From: Nitrospirota bacterium
Lineage (GTDB): Bacteria; Nitrospirota; Thermodesulfovibrionia; UBA6902
Assembly: GCA_016234115.1 (NCBI GenBank)
Contig: JACRHD010000021.1
Span: 62,001 to 126,000 of the forward strand
DNA: 64,000 nucleotides
Direction: 5' to 3'
Both the position numbers and the translations under genes were made by a program. The notes beneath the pieces were generated by a model that did not search any database, was not told where the DNA came from, and was given only the letters and a program-made list of their open reading frames with translations. Shown here in pieces: positions 43,426-52,291 of the stretch (within the stretch, counting starts at the first letter, position 1; each line of letters opens with the position of its first letter).

Positions 43426-44565
43426 GTGAATTCTTCAAATATAAACGCAGGGGCTTCATCGTATATGGAAACCAAAACAAAATACAGCAACCCTCTCCGC
43501 CTGTTTCTCATTACAATATTGACCATTTATCTGTCGGAGTTCGTTGTCATGTATGTTTTCCCCCTCCTGACCCCTTCATTGAAATTAAGAGGCGCGCTCC
43601 TTGACACGTCTTTATTGATATTAATAGTGTTCCCGATACTATATGTTTTACTGATCAGGCCGCTGAAGCGGCAGATAATCGAAATGAAAAAAGCCGAGGA
43701 CGCCGTCCGGGAGATCAAGCATGACTGGGAAGACACGTTCAACACCATAACCGACATGGTCACGGTCCATGACAAAGATTTCAATATCATAAGGGCCAAC
43801 AGGTCTGCCCAGAGACTGCTTCAATTGCCGGTTTCCGAGACGGTATTAAACGCAAAATGTTACAGATTCTACCACGGCAAGGATACGCCCGTAAAAGGAT
43901 GCCCGAGCTGCAATTCCCTGAATACGGGCAAACAGTGCAGCTTTGAAATATTCGAGCCGCATTTGGACATGTTCCTGGAAATACGGGCGATCCCGAGGCT
44001 GGACAAAGACAGAAAGATTCTCGGCCTGATCCATGTCGTCAGGGACATCACGGAACGTAAAAAAATGGAAGAGAAATTACAGAACCTTTCTCTTACCGAT
44101 GAGCTGACCGGCCTTTATAACAGGAGGGGGTTCTTCAGCCTGATAGAGCACCACCTGAAATTAGCCAGAAGGCAGAACAGAAAGCTGCTGCTGCTTTACG
44201 CGGACATGGACAATCTTAAAGAGGTCAATGACACCTTCGGACATCAGGAAGGCGACAGGATGCTCGTTGAAGCGGCCGGCATACTGAAGGCCACCTATCG
44301 CGAGTCGGACATTGTAGCGCGCATCGGCGGAGATGAATTTGTGGTCTTTCCCGTCGGCACCAGTGAAGACAATGCCCTGGCCATTTCCATGCGACTGCAA
44401 AAAAATATCGACGCGCATAACGCGAAAGGCGACAGTCTCTATGCGCTCTCGATAAGCGTCGGCGTGTCCTGTTATGATCCCGCCGCCCCCCGGTCCGTCG
44501 ATGAAATGCTTGCCGAGGCGGACAGGTTGATGTACAGGGATAAGAGGACTAAAAAAGAAGCCTGA
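43426..44565 (+). CDS. Membrane PAS-GGDEF diguanylate cyclase
   Basis: The GTG at 43426 gives 379 residues; an ATG at 43465 is an alternative. Two hydrophobic segments cover about residues 24-80. A PAS domain follows (about residues 100-205) with the pattern KCYRFYHGKDTPVKGCPSC. The GGDEF domain starts at DELTGLYNRRGF and has the intact motif GGDEF. Activity is therefore expected to produce c-di-GMP, a common switch for polysaccharide synthesis. No EAL domain is present. It is near the end of the polysaccharide locus but on the other strand. Confidence 0.9.
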   Translation: MNSSNINAGASSYMETKTKYSNPLRLFLITILTIYLSEFVVMYVFPLLTPSLKLRGALLDTSLLILIVFPILYVLLIRPLKRQIIEMKKAEDAVREIKHDWEDTFNTITDMVTVHDKDFNIIRANRSAQRLLQLPVSETVLNAKCYRFYHGKDTPVKGCPSCNSLNTGKQCSFEIFEPHLDMFLEIRAIPRLDKDRKILGLIHVVRDITERKKMEEKLQNLSLTDELTGLYNRRGFFSLIEHHLKLARRQNRKLLLLYADMDNLKEVNDTFGHQEGDRMLVEAAGILKATYRESDIVARIGGDEFVVFPVGTSEDNALAISMRLQKNIDAHNAKGDSLYALSISVGVSCYDPAAPRSVDEMLAEADRLMYRDKRTKKEA

Positions 44566-44576
44566 GTTATTAATGC

Positions 44577-44690
44577 AGTTCAAAAGTAGCGCAACAATAG
44601 CTCAATGGTTGCTCAAGAGTTGACTAAAAATTGTTGAACTACATTTAAGCCGCTTTTCAGCTACATTTGAGCTATTGCTGAAAGGGCATC
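44577..44690. repeat. Long imperfect inverted repeat between DGC and YggU genes
   Basis: CAATAGCTCAA near 44597 is the complement of TTGAGCTATTG near 44675; between them are related boxes (GTTCAA, GTTGCTCAAGAG, TTGAACTAC). The stem spans the convergent 3' ends of two genes and could act as a bidirectional terminator, though no clean T-run is present. Confidence 0.45.
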
Positions 44691-44965
44691 CGGTCCTTTA
44701 ACTTTTCCTCAATGTCCTTAACGTTGCAGAATCTTACGACCTTGTTTTTCGAGCCCTGCCCCGAAACGATCTCTATGTCCCTCTTCGGCACGCCGAATTC
44801 TTTTGCGAGGACCTCGATGAGCTCCTTATTGGCCCTGCCCTCCACAGGCGGCGAAGTCAGTTTGACTTTCAGCGCGTCGCCGTAGGGCCCCACCACCCCG
44901 GCGCGTGAGGAGCGCGGCTCCACCTTTATTTTCAAAGTCACTATGTTTTGCCGCGCACGCAACAA
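44672..44965 (-). CDS. DUF167/YggU-family protein
   Basis: A 97-residue protein. The sequence KVEPRSSRAGVVGPYGDALK then VKLTSPPVEGRANKELIE and VSGQGSKNKVVRF is the YggU/DUF167 core. The TTG at 44965 follows GGGAGGG at short spacing; a GTG at 44941 is the alternative. The family's function is not known. It lies downstream of hisG (29-bp gap) and may be cotranscribed. Confidence 0.85.
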   Translation of the reverse strand: MLRARQNIVTLKIKVEPRSSRAGVVGPYGDALKVKLTSPPVEGRANKELIEVLAKEFGVPKRDIEIVSGQGSKNKVVRFCNVKDIEEKLKDRMPFQQ

Positions 44966-44994
44966 TTCCCTCCCTTGCCGGGGGTATGAATATA

Positions 44995-45870
44995 TTACGG
45001 TATGACCTTATTCAGCGGATACTCAATGATCCCGGAGGCCCCCACCGACTTCAGCCTGGGGATTATGTCCCGCACGGTCCTCTCATCGATGACGACTTCG
45101 AGCGCGTACCAGCCCTTGTCTGAAAGCTGTGAAATAGTAGGCGAATGCATGGCGGAAAGGAGCGTCATCACCCTCTTCATCGATTTGTCGGGCACATTCA
45201 TTTTCAGGCCGACCTTCTCCTCGGCGGAAAGCGCGCCCTTAAGGAGAAGTACGATGTTCTCCATCTTCCGGCGTTTCCATTTGTCCTTCCACGCCTTTTT
45301 GTTCGCGATAAACCTCGTGCTCGACACGAGCATGGTATCGATGACCCTTAAATTGTTCGCCCGCAGAGAGGACCCTGTTTCGGTCAGCTCTACAATTGCG
45401 TCGGCTAAATACGGGGGCTTGACCTCAGTGGCCCCCCATGAAAAATCCACCTCCGCCCGGACCCCTTTGGACTTGAGATATTTTTTTGTGTAACCGACGA
45501 GCTCGGTGGCGACGCGTTTGCCTTTGAGGTCCCTGAGGCTCTTTATTTTAGAGTCATTCGGGACGGCGACGACCCATTTTACGGGCCTGAGCCCGCCTTT
45601 TGCGTAATTCAGCTCGGCGACCTCATGCACATCGGCGCCCTGCTCGAGGATCCAGTCCTTTCCGGTAAGCCCCGCGTCAAGCACCCCGTCATCCACGTAC
45701 CGCGCCATCTCCTGCGCCCGTATGAGCAGCGCCTCTATCTCCGGATCGTCGACCGCCGGATAGTATGAACGCGAATCGACGGATATGGTGTATCCCGCCT
45801 TCCTGAACAGCTTCAGAGTCGATTCCTGCAGGCTTCCCTTGGGGAGCCCGAGGCGTAATATATTTTTCAT
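44995..45870 (-). CDS. hisG: ATP phosphoribosyltransferase (long form, HisG)
   Basis: A 291-residue HisG. The catalytic part has [34 protein letters not shown] and the PRPP-binding [18 protein letters not shown]. The C-terminal 75 residues form the regulatory PII-like domain ([20 protein letters not shown]) that binds histidine. It catalyses the first step of histidine synthesis. No other his genes are nearby. The length equals that of the regulated, hexameric form, so HisZ is not needed. Confidence 0.95.
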   Translation of the reverse strand: MKNILRLGLPKGSLQESTLKLFRKAGYTISVDSRSYYPAVDDPEIEALLIRAQEMARYVDDGVLDAGLTGKDWILEQGADVHEVAELNYAKGGLRPVKWVVAVPNDSKIKSLRDLKGKRVATELVGYTKKYLKSKGVRAEVDFSWGATEVKPPYLADAIVELTETGSSLRANNLRVIDTMLVSSTRFIANKKAWKDKWKRRKMENIVLLLKGALSAEEKVGLKMNVPDKSMKRVMTLLSAMHSPTISQLSDKGWYALEVVIDERTVRDIIPRLKSVGASGIIEYPLNKVIP

Positions 45871-46073
45871 GCTCTTGTCCTCACCTTGATTAAATTAACC
45901 ACGGAACTTCACATATAATTCACGACCTGCCGTGACATTATAATACACGGCGCGGAAAAAATTATTCAAATGGCTTCTGCAAAGGGCAAACGGCGCGCCG
46001 TACAGCGCATGCCGGAGCGGTTTTTCAATTGAAAGTTTATAATAGCGGAAATAAGGACCACGGTCTTAAGCAA
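45871..46073. promoter_or_regulatory. Divergent intergenic region between hisG and ydbH
   Basis: The region is AT-rich with two opposing starts and presumably both promoters. I do not see a clear -35/-10 pair on either side or an operator. Confidence 0.3.
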
Positions 46074-49000
46074 ATGGAAACTTTCAGGAAATTGAGTCCC
46101 CGTCTTAAAAGCTACCTTATTTCTCTCGGCTTGTCGGCAGCGCTTCTGATTTCTCTTATTGTTTTCATAAAGGGCCCCTCGTTTATAAATTTCATAGAAA
46201 TAATTATAAGCAGCCTGGGCGACCGGCCTGTTGAGATAGGCGGGCTTTCCCTGAAGGACCGGCACAGGCTGATAATAAGAGACCTCGTAATAAAAGAAGG
46301 CAGAGAAGGCGGTCCGCATATAATCGTGCCTCATGCGGAAATAAGATTCAATTTACGCCGTCTCCTGAGAAAGAACATTGACATTATATCCATAGACAGA
46401 CCGGCCCTTTCGATGCTTGTCAAAAAAGGAAAAGACAGGAAGGATGGAGAGGGAAAGACAACGCTGCCGTTTACAGTCAACAACCTTTTTATTAATGACG
46501 CCGCTATTTCCCTTCAGCTTGAAAAAGGCAAATCCTATAATATCAGCTCGGTCAACGTCTCACTCAGAGAGACCGGTCAAAAGGGAAAGTCGGAGCTCAG
46601 AGGGGACGCCTTTATTCCGGAGATCAATTCGGGGATAAATGTAGACGCAATAGTAAATATTGAAGAATTCAATATAGAAAGGGCGCATGCCGAGGTACGC
46701 GCGGCGGACCTTGAGATATTGTCCGCGTTGGCCCCTTTGACTTTTTTTGAGGACGTGGAGATCAAAGGAAAGGCCGGCGCGGTCCTTGATGTGACCCCTG
46801 AAGACGCGAGTCGGCCGGATGAAATCGCGTGGCGGTATGAGATGGCGCTGAATAATGTCTCGGTCCGGACAAAGACGTTAGGGCTGGATTTTAAAGACAG
46901 GTCCATGAGACTGTATTTCAGGGGCGCTTACGACACCAGGCGAAATGTAATGGATTTAGAGCGTCTTGAGGCGCGGATTGACCGTCTGGGTCTGTTGACG
47001 GCGAGGGGGACCGTCGCGAAGCCGTTCTCCGGAAAACCCGACATAAATATCGAGGCTGCTGTTCAGGCCGCTTCGCTTGATATTCTGAAAGAAACCGTAT
47101 CCGGTCCTGCAGTTAAATGGCTCGATAAAATATATATGGATGGTCGCGCGTCGGCCGAGTTTTCAGTAAAAGGCGAGCCGGGGACGCTTGAAATCAACGG
47201 GACCGTTTCCGCATCCGGTGAGAGCATCAAAGCGGAAGACGCGGAATTGAAAACCTGTTCAATCGCGCTGCCCCTGATTTACCGGGACGGCGGTCTGGTT
47301 TTCAATGACGCGGTCCTTCACGCGAAGAAGGCCGATTATTTTAATGTGCCCGACAGGACGGACTTATTGATCAGCGTGAATGATACGACCCTTATGTTCC
47401 CGCGTGTTGAATATAGAGAGCCAAGAACGATATCGGGCATTTTCCAGCTCGAATCCGGTCAGGCGATTGCAGTCCGGAAGGGAAAGCAAATTTTTATTGA
47501 TACCGGCATCGTCATCAAAGGCGCCGTGGAGGGCGACCTCAGCGTCCGGGAGATAAGGATAAACCCCGTCTCACTGAATACTGATTCCATAAAAGGCGTC
47601 GAAGGCGGCATCTCCCTTGGCCTGGACAAACAGGCCGTCGCGGACGTTTCGTTGTCCTGGGAAAACGTCGATATCGGAGGCGTGGCGCAAAGATTCGGCG
47701 CGGACGTATTAAAGGGGAAGGGGCTGTCTGTTCACGGGAAGGGAGATGTTTATTCCGCAGTGAAAATAACCCTGCCCGAAAACGCCCCTCCGACTGCGGC
47801 GGGAACGGTCAACCTCGGTATTTCAAAGGCGGGGTTTTCTTCTTCCGATGAGACGATAGTCGGCGAGGGAATGGAAATTCATGTTGCCGGCGGCTTTGAA
47901 TTTCCTGTGCCCCCTGACCGGGTAAATTTCAGTGTCAATGGCGAAGCTGCCGGTTTTGAGCTCTTGATGGGCAAATTTTACGGCGACTTCAAAAACAGGG
48001 CGGTTTCATTCTCCTCGCAAGGGACATACACTCAGGCCGATGCCCTGATAAAGATATCACGGGGAGGACTCGGCCTGTCAGGCGCCGGGAATATCAACTT
48101 TTCGGGGGACATATCAGACCCCGCGGGGTCTCCTCATTATGATATGGAAATCGGCCTTGAAAACCTCTCCGTTGACGATGCCTACGGTTTTTTTATAAAA
48201 GATACCTTCAAGGAACAATACCCTGTGCTTGGGGAATTAACGGCCGGCGGGACAGTTTCCGCTTCGTTGTCCGTCAACGGGACGAAGGACTCCTTTACTC
48301 TTGAGGGCGCCATTGGGGCCGTTGATGTAAATATTAAAGGCGGAGACGGCGGCCTGTCCGCCTCCGGAGTAAACATGATGCTGCCTGTTGACATGTCCTG
48401 GCCTGAGGCCCTTCACAGCGGAAAGCGGAAAGACTTCGGCTTTCTGAAGGCCGCGGACTTTTCATGGAAGGCCCTCAGGTTCACTGATCTTGAGCTTGTC
48501 CCGGTTGTCAGGGAAAACGCGCTCATCTTTCGCGACGAAGTGGTCCTGCCGTTGTTTGACGGAGGCATTATGTTTCAGAATATTTCATACACCGATCTGC
48601 TTTCGCCGGACAGGGAACTCCGCCTCTCCATCGATATACAGGGTGTCGATCTCGGCAAGCTGACTGCTTCGCTTGATATGCCCCCGATAAATGGAAGTCT
48701 GTCCGGCACTGTCCCGAGGGTGACCTTGACCGGCAACAGGCTTCTTACTGAAGGACAGATCGACCTCCGGCTTTTAGACGGGCATATCCGGGTAAGCGCT
48801 TTTTCCATAGACGATGTCGCCGGTCCGGTCGCCTCGATTAAGGCAGGCATTGAGATTAAAGACATCGATCTTGAAAAACTGACAGGCGCATTTGACTTCG
48901 GTCATATTTCAGGGGTGCTTGAAGGGGACATAGACGACCTTGTAATTGTCAACGGCCAGGCAGAGGGTTTTAAGGCGTCGATAGAGACCGTCAAAAAGAA

Positions 49001-49316
49001 GGGCATCGCCCAGAAGATCAGCGTCGATGCCCTCAAAAAGATATCAATCCTGGGGACCGGGGCCACGACGTCCATACTCGACCGGGGCATATACCGGCTT
49101 TTTAAACAGTACGGATATGAGAAGATCGGGTTTAAGGCTTATCTCAAAAACGATAATCTCCTGCTCCTCGGGGTAAAGAGGGAAGAAGGCAAACAATATC
49201 TCGTGGAGGGCGGACTTCTTCCGCCGAGGGTGGACGTCGTTACCTACAGCCAGAACATCTCCTTTAAAGAGATCGTCAACAGGTTAAAAAGGATAGGCGC
49301 GGCAGGAAAAGATTAG
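46074..49316 (+). CDS. ydbH: YdbH/AsmA-like inter-membrane transport protein
   Basis: The ATG at 46074 gives METFRKLSPRLKSYLISLGL; an upstream TTG would extend by 15 residues and is less likely. The 1080-residue protein has one N-terminal membrane segment (about residues 14-33). The rest is long beta-rich periplasmic sequence with repeated amphipathic strands (for example DLEILSALAPLTFFEDVEIK). The C-terminus has LGTGATTSILDRGIYRLFK and VVTYSQNISFKEIVNRLK, in the DctA-YdbH (PF11739) style. TamB, YhdP and YdbH bridge the inner and outer membranes for phospholipid transport. Its usual partners YnbE and YdbL are represented in the next gene, 358 bp on. Confidence 0.8.
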   Translation: METFRKLSPRLKSYLISLGLSAALLISLIVFIKGPSFINFIEIIISSLGDRPVEIGGLSLKDRHRLIIRDLVIKEGREGGPHIIVPHAEIRFNLRRLLRKNIDIISIDRPALSMLVKKGKDRKDGEGKTTLPFTVNNLFINDAAISLQLEKGKSYNISSVNVSLRETGQKGKSELRGDAFIPEINSGINVDAIVNIEEFNIERAHAEVRAADLEILSALAPLTFFEDVEIKGKAGAVLDVTPEDASRPDEIAWRYEMALNNVSVRTKTLGLDFKDRSMRLYFRGAYDTRRNVMDLERLEARIDRLGLLTARGTVAKPFSGKPDINIEAAVQAASLDILKETVSGPAVKWLDKIYMDGRASAEFSVKGEPGTLEINGTVSASGESIKAEDAELKTCSIALPLIYRDGGLVFNDAVLHAKKADYFNVPDRTDLLISVNDTTLMFPRVEYREPRTISGIFQLESGQAIAVRKGKQIFIDTGIVIKGAVEGDLSVREIRINPVSLNTDSIKGVEGGISLGLDKQAVADVSLSWENVDIGGVAQRFGADVLKGKGLSVHGKGDVYSAVKITLPENAPPTAAGTVNLGISKAGFSSSDETIVGEGMEIHVAGGFEFPVPPDRVNFSVNGEAAGFELLMGKFYGDFKNRAVSFSSQGTYTQADALIKISRGGLGLSGAGNINFSGDISDPAGSPHYDMEIGLENLSVDDAYGFFIKDTFKEQYPVLGELTAGGTVSASLSVNGTKDSFTLEGAIGAVDVNIKGGDGGLSASGVNMMLPVDMSWPEALHSGKRKDFGFLKAADFSWKALRFTDLELVPVVRENALIFRDEVVLPLFDGGIMFQNISYTDLLSPDRELRLSIDIQGVDLGKLTASLDMPPINGSLSGTVPRVTLTGNRLLTEGQIDLRLLDGHIRVSAFSIDDVAGPVASIKAGIEIKDIDLEKLTGAFDFGHISGVLEGDIDDLVIVNGQAEGFKASIETVKKKGIAQKISVDALKKISILGTGATTSILDRGIYRLFKQYGYEKIGFKAYLKNDNLLLLGVKREEGKQYLVEGGLLPPRVDVVTYSQNISFKEIVNRLKRIGAAGKD

Positions 49317-49332
49317 CCTTCAGCGTTCAGCC

Positions 49333-49533
49333 GGTCAGCATCTTTACAGGCGCAAAGGGAAGCCTGCTGCGGAATTTCTATAATCGACAAACACCATTTT
49401 ACATTTTTTCGTCTGCGCAATTCTTGTCTTTATCCTTTTCTTCACTCTTTACTCTTAACTCTTGACTCTTAAACTCTTGACTCTTTTTTAAAGGTGTCGT
49501 ATAGAAATTCCTCCGCAGCCTCCCCTTCGCGCC
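49333..49533. mobile_element. MITE-like element, copy 1 (no transposase)
   Basis: Terminal inverted repeats of about 45 bp face each other: the left reads GGCGCAAAGGGAAGCCTGCT then GGAATTTCTATA; the right is its complement (TATAGAAATTCCTCCGCAG then CCTTCGCGCC). A second copy with the same ends lies at 59221-59403 in the opposite orientation. The inner part here carries a run of CTCTTGACTCTTAAACTC repeats absent from the other copy. There is no ORF inside. The extended left end GGTCAGCATCTTTACAGG also matches copy 2. Confidence 0.65.
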
Positions 49534-49549
49534 CGTTTATGTCTTTTCT

Positions 49550-49578
49550 GTAGGGGCGACCCGGCGGGTCGCCCCTAC
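49550..49578. repeat. GTAGGGGCG palindrome (copy 3 of 6)
   Basis: GTAGGGGCGACCCGGCGGGT continues to CGCCCCTAC, a perfect 29-bp palindrome between the MITE-like element and the lipoprotein gene. Confidence 0.75.
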
Positions 49579-49680
49579 GCCTTTCCCTTGCCCCTGGACC
49601 CTTTATCATGAGTAGAAGCTGGACGAGAAATAGTTTATAATTGAACTCAGCAATTATAATCGTCCTGAGGAGGAATGATA

Positions 49681-50307
49681 ATGAGAAGATATGCGTTGAA
49701 AAAATCTCCGCTTTATTTTTTAGTGTTCTTTATAACTTCCTGCGTAACCATAAACATATATTTCCCCGCGGCCGCTGTTGAAAAAGCGGCTGACAGGATT
49801 GTGGATGAGGTATGGGGTGAAAAAGGGCAGACGCCGGAAAAGCAGGAGCAGCAGGAACAGCAAAAGACACCGGATGGACCGCAAAGTCTGCTGAGAAATT
49901 CGATGACATTCACCTTGTCGATTGTCGGACCGGGGGAGGCATATGCCCAGGAGGCCGATATCAACATTACCACCCCCGGGATCAGGACACTGAAGGATTC
50001 CATTCAGCGGCGGGCCGATTCCATCAGGCCTTATATGGACAAGGGGAATGCCGGCATTTCAAATAACGGTCTCCTCCTCGTTCGTTCGACCGACGGGCTG
50101 AATCTGAAGGACAAGGCGTCGTTTACCCGTCTTATTGAAGCCGAAAACAAGGACAGGGAGGCGCTTTACCGGGAGATAGCAGCGGCCAATAATTTCCCCC
50201 CTGAGAAGGTCCCGGACATCAAAAAGATATTTGCAGGAAGCTGGATCAAAAACGCAAAGAAAGGCTGGTGGGTCCAGGACGCCGGAGGCGAATGGAGGCA
50301 AAAGTAG
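49681..50307 (+). CDS. ydbL: DUF1318/YdbL-like OM lipoprotein with YnbE-like N-terminus
   Basis: The ATG at 49681 is preferred because GAGGAGG lies 7 bases upstream. The 208-residue protein opens with a lipoprotein signal (PLYFLVFFITSC, Cys as lipid site), then NIYFPAAAVEKAADRIVDEV, which matches the pattern of lipoproteins that pair with YdbH. After a Gln-rich spacer, residues 95-208 have the DUF1318/YdbL shape (IREAENKDREALYREIAAAN-like start, NFPPEKVPDIKKIFAGSWI, GWWVQDAGGEWRQK). In E. coli, YnbE (OM lipoprotein) and YdbL (periplasmic) are separate partners of YdbH; here the roles appear joined. A MITE-like element separates it from ydbH. Confidence 0.8.
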   Translation: MRRYALKKSPLYFLVFFITSCVTINIYFPAAAVEKAADRIVDEVWGEKGQTPEKQEQQEQQKTPDGPQSLLRNSMTFTLSIVGPGEAYAQEADINITTPGIRTLKDSIQRRADSIRPYMDKGNAGISNNGLLLVRSTDGLNLKDKASFTRLIEAENKDREALYREIAAANNFPPEKVPDIKKIFAGSWIKNAKKGWWVQDAGGEWRQK

Positions 50308-50356
50308 TCCGCGGGCACTGGCCTTCCGCGAAGCCCGCGAGCCGGGACAAATCCCA

Positions 50357-50827
50357 CTATTCCCCCGGTGCGGAATTGATGACAATCAGCGCGACGCCGT
50401 CTATCAGCAGCAGGAGATTCAGCACGGCGCTGATTCCGTGAAGTCTTCTGAACTCTTTCCTCGGCAAAGACCCCGGAGCTGTCTGCTCAAAAGAGGTAAT
50501 CTCTGCCTTTGTCTTTTTGACGTCCGGGTACAGCTTAAAGTGGATATAGGAATTAATCACGACCGCAGCGATAATCAGGGAAAGGGAGAGCTTTCTGGCG
50601 AGGCCGGCCTGTAAGTTTGCGAAGACAAGAAAGCTCACCAGCGCGGCCAGAGAAATGATCAGGTTAAACGGGAAATAAACAGCGAAGAGCTTGTCCACGA
50701 TCGCGCTTGCCGTATCACGTCCAAAGCCCTTGAAGATGGCCGGGGTGATAAGGAAAGTAAAAATCGCAATCCCTCCTACCCACAATGCGAGCAGTATGCT
50801 GTATATGCTTATTCCTAACCTGGCCAT
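50357..50827 (-). CDS. DUF4149-like integral membrane protein
   Basis: A 156-residue protein with four predicted helices (residues 5-27, 48-68, 78-96, 132-151) and a short charged loop with RKEFRRLHGISAVLN. The HG in the fourth helix and the ITPAIFKGFG pattern after the first helix fit the DUF4149/TMEM205 family of unknown function. The start overlaps the tail of the broken tupA reading frame, so it is probably transcribed on its own. Confidence 0.7.
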   Translation of the reverse strand: MARLGISIYSILLALWVGGIAIFTFLITPAIFKGFGRDTASAIVDKLFAVYFPFNLIISLAALVSFLVFANLQAGLARKLSLSLIIAAVVINSYIHFKLYPDVKKTKAEITSFEQTAPGSLPRKEFRRLHGISAVLNLLLLIDGVALIVINSAPGE

Positions 50828-50949
50828 TTCGTTATTGTGACTATTTTATCACACTTGGCCTTCAAGCCCCGCTCTTTCTCCTCCACCGAAGAATCATTTG
50901 GAAAAGTTTGTGTTACAATATCAAGAAAAGTGAGGGACAAACACTGCAA

Positions 50950-51029
50950 ACAAGGGGTCAAACCTTCAAATGTCATAAACCGAGGGTCAGAGAGAATGAT
51001 AAATGACTTTTGAAGGTTTGACCCCTTGT
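50950..51029. repeat. REP-like inverted repeat that interrupts tupA
   Basis: ACAAGGGGTCAAACCTTCAA continues to TGTCAT, and the right arm is its near-complement (ATGACTTTTGAAGGTTTGAC continuing CCCTTGT), with two mismatches in 28 bp. The element lies where the TupA sequence stops matching its family. Such GGGGTCA-type palindromes are typical of REP elements mobilised by Y1/RAYT transposases; no transposase is present here. Confidence 0.6.
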
Positions 51030-51549
51030 ACTCACCCTGCCCCACTTCCAGATACCACTGCTGCCCTTTGGGCGCTATTTGCGCCTTCTTCCACATGGAC
51101 AATTCCTTTTTATGCGTGCCCGAGTCATCTCCTCTTGAAACAAAAACCGCTTTTGCCCCCGCAACCTTCTTCAATGCAGCCACAGTGTCCTTCATGCCCT
51201 TGATGCCTGCAGCGTCTTCAGCCGGACCCACGATGACAAAATCGTTATACATGACGTCATGACGGTCCGTGAACCAGCCTTCATCGACCATCTTCAGCTC
51301 ATCATCCTTCGCGTGAACGAAGACAACGTCGGCGTCTCCCCTCTTGCCAATCTCAAGCGCCGCTCCGGTGCCGACTGCGACAACCTTGATCCTGATGCCG
51401 GTCTTTTTTTCAAAAGCGGGAAGGATATGTTCAAACAGCCCCGAGTTCTGCGTGCTCGTTGTCGAGGCGCATATTATGATTTCTTCTGCAAATGCAACGG
51501 GTATTGCCGCAATGGAAAATATTAATGCCAATAATAGTTTTTTGAGCAT
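51030..51549 (-). pseudogene. tupA: Truncated TupA-like tungstate-binding protein
   Basis: From the ATG at 51549 (AGAGG upstream) the frame reads a secreted substrate-binding protein: signal peptide to PVAFAEE, then IIICASTTSTQNSGLFEHIL, GTGAALEIGKRGDADVVFVH and SRGDDSGTHKKELSMWK, all TupA/PstS-like tungstate-binding features. After KGQQWYLEVGQG the protein should continue for another 80-100 residues, but the frame runs into the inverted repeat at 50950-51029 and then meaningless sequence to a stop at 50815. No tupB or tupC follows. It is therefore a remnant. Loss of tungstate uptake from this locus is inferred. Confidence 0.75.
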
Positions 51550-51581
51550 TTGCACCTCTTCACAAGGGTTCGAGGGGTCAA

Positions 51582-51609
51582 GTAGGGGCGGGTCTAAACC
51601 CCGCCCTGC
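51582..51609. repeat. GTAGGGGCG palindrome (copy 4 of 6, imperfect)
   Basis: GTAGGGGCGGG and CCCCGCCCTGC arms with a loop of TCTAAA. The arms are less perfect than in copies 1 and 3. Confidence 0.6.
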
Positions 51610-51649
51610 ATTACCCTTAGCCCCTTGAACCCTCGAACCCTTTATTTTG

Positions 51650-51970
51650 CTATCTGTTCAAAAGCACATCATCCGTCCAGCTCATTGCGGCAGAGACCGC
51701 GGGAAATCCGATCGTGCTCGTCAGCAGGATCAATGTATGATAAACCTCATCCCTTGTTGCTCCTGCCTCGATGGCCCTCCTGACGTGACTGTGCACGGAA
51801 CCCTCCGAACGTATGGCGGCGGCAGCGGCAAGCTGGATGAGGTGGGACGTCTTTTCATTGACCGGGCCTATGGACCTGGCCGTTTTGCCCAGGTTCTCCA
51901 CTGCCTTTGAAAGCTTGTTGTACCTCTTCCTGATATCGGTGTACATCTTCGGCAACTTTTTTTCCGTCAT
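51650..51970 (-). CDS. AhpD-like carboxymuconolactone decarboxylase-family protein
   Basis: From the ATG at 51970 (AAGGAGG eight bases upstream) the protein is about 106 residues. It shows SHLIQLAAAAAIRSEGSVHS and HVRRAIEAGATRDEVYHTLI, the CMD-fold pattern. The Cys pair of AhpD (E-x-C-x-x-C) is missing, leaving an E/H/H arrangement typical of non-peroxidase members. An upstream in-frame start is rejected as it lies before the SD. Its function is not clear. Confidence 0.8.
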   Translation of the reverse strand: MTEKKLPKMYTDIRKRYNKLSKAVENLGKTARSIGPVNEKTSHLIQLAAAAAIRSEGSVHSHVRRAIEAGATRDEVYHTLILLTSTIGFPAVSAAMSWTDDVLLNR

Positions 51971-52090
51971 ATGCTTCCCTCCTTTTGCATGGAATTGGTT
52001 TCCATGCAACATATTACAAAAATCCCGTCGGCATATCAACAACATTTATTTCTTCTGCCGGAACCCTTCAGTGAAGGATGGGGACCGGGT

Positions 52091-52194
52091 TATCCCCCTC
52101 TTTGGAAAAGAGGGGTTAAGGGGAGATTTTATAGAATAAGTTTACAAAAGCCCCCCTCGCCCCCCTTTGCTAAAGGGGGGGGAATTTCCACCCT
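52091..52194. repeat. Two CCCCTTTG-family palindromes in the AhpD-DUF2934 gap
   Basis: CCCCCTCTTTGGAAAAGAGG and CCCCCCTTTGCTAAAGGGGG lie about 60 bp apart, flanking a GGGGAGATTTTATAGAATAAG-like core. This is the same layout as the element inside the gene at 57901 (two palindromes and a core). Confidence 0.65.
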
Positions 52195-52291
52195 TCACTG
52201 AATGGATACTCGTATGCAGGGCTGCGGAGGTGGTTGAATCTCGCCTCAATTGGTGATATATTTTACAAATATAATGCCAAGGAGGAAATAT

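Noticed and set aside
49441..49492. CTCTTGACTCTTAAACTC run as a possible CRISPR or VNTR array
   Set aside because: The units are short and varied with no spacers. It is the inner part of the MITE-like element.
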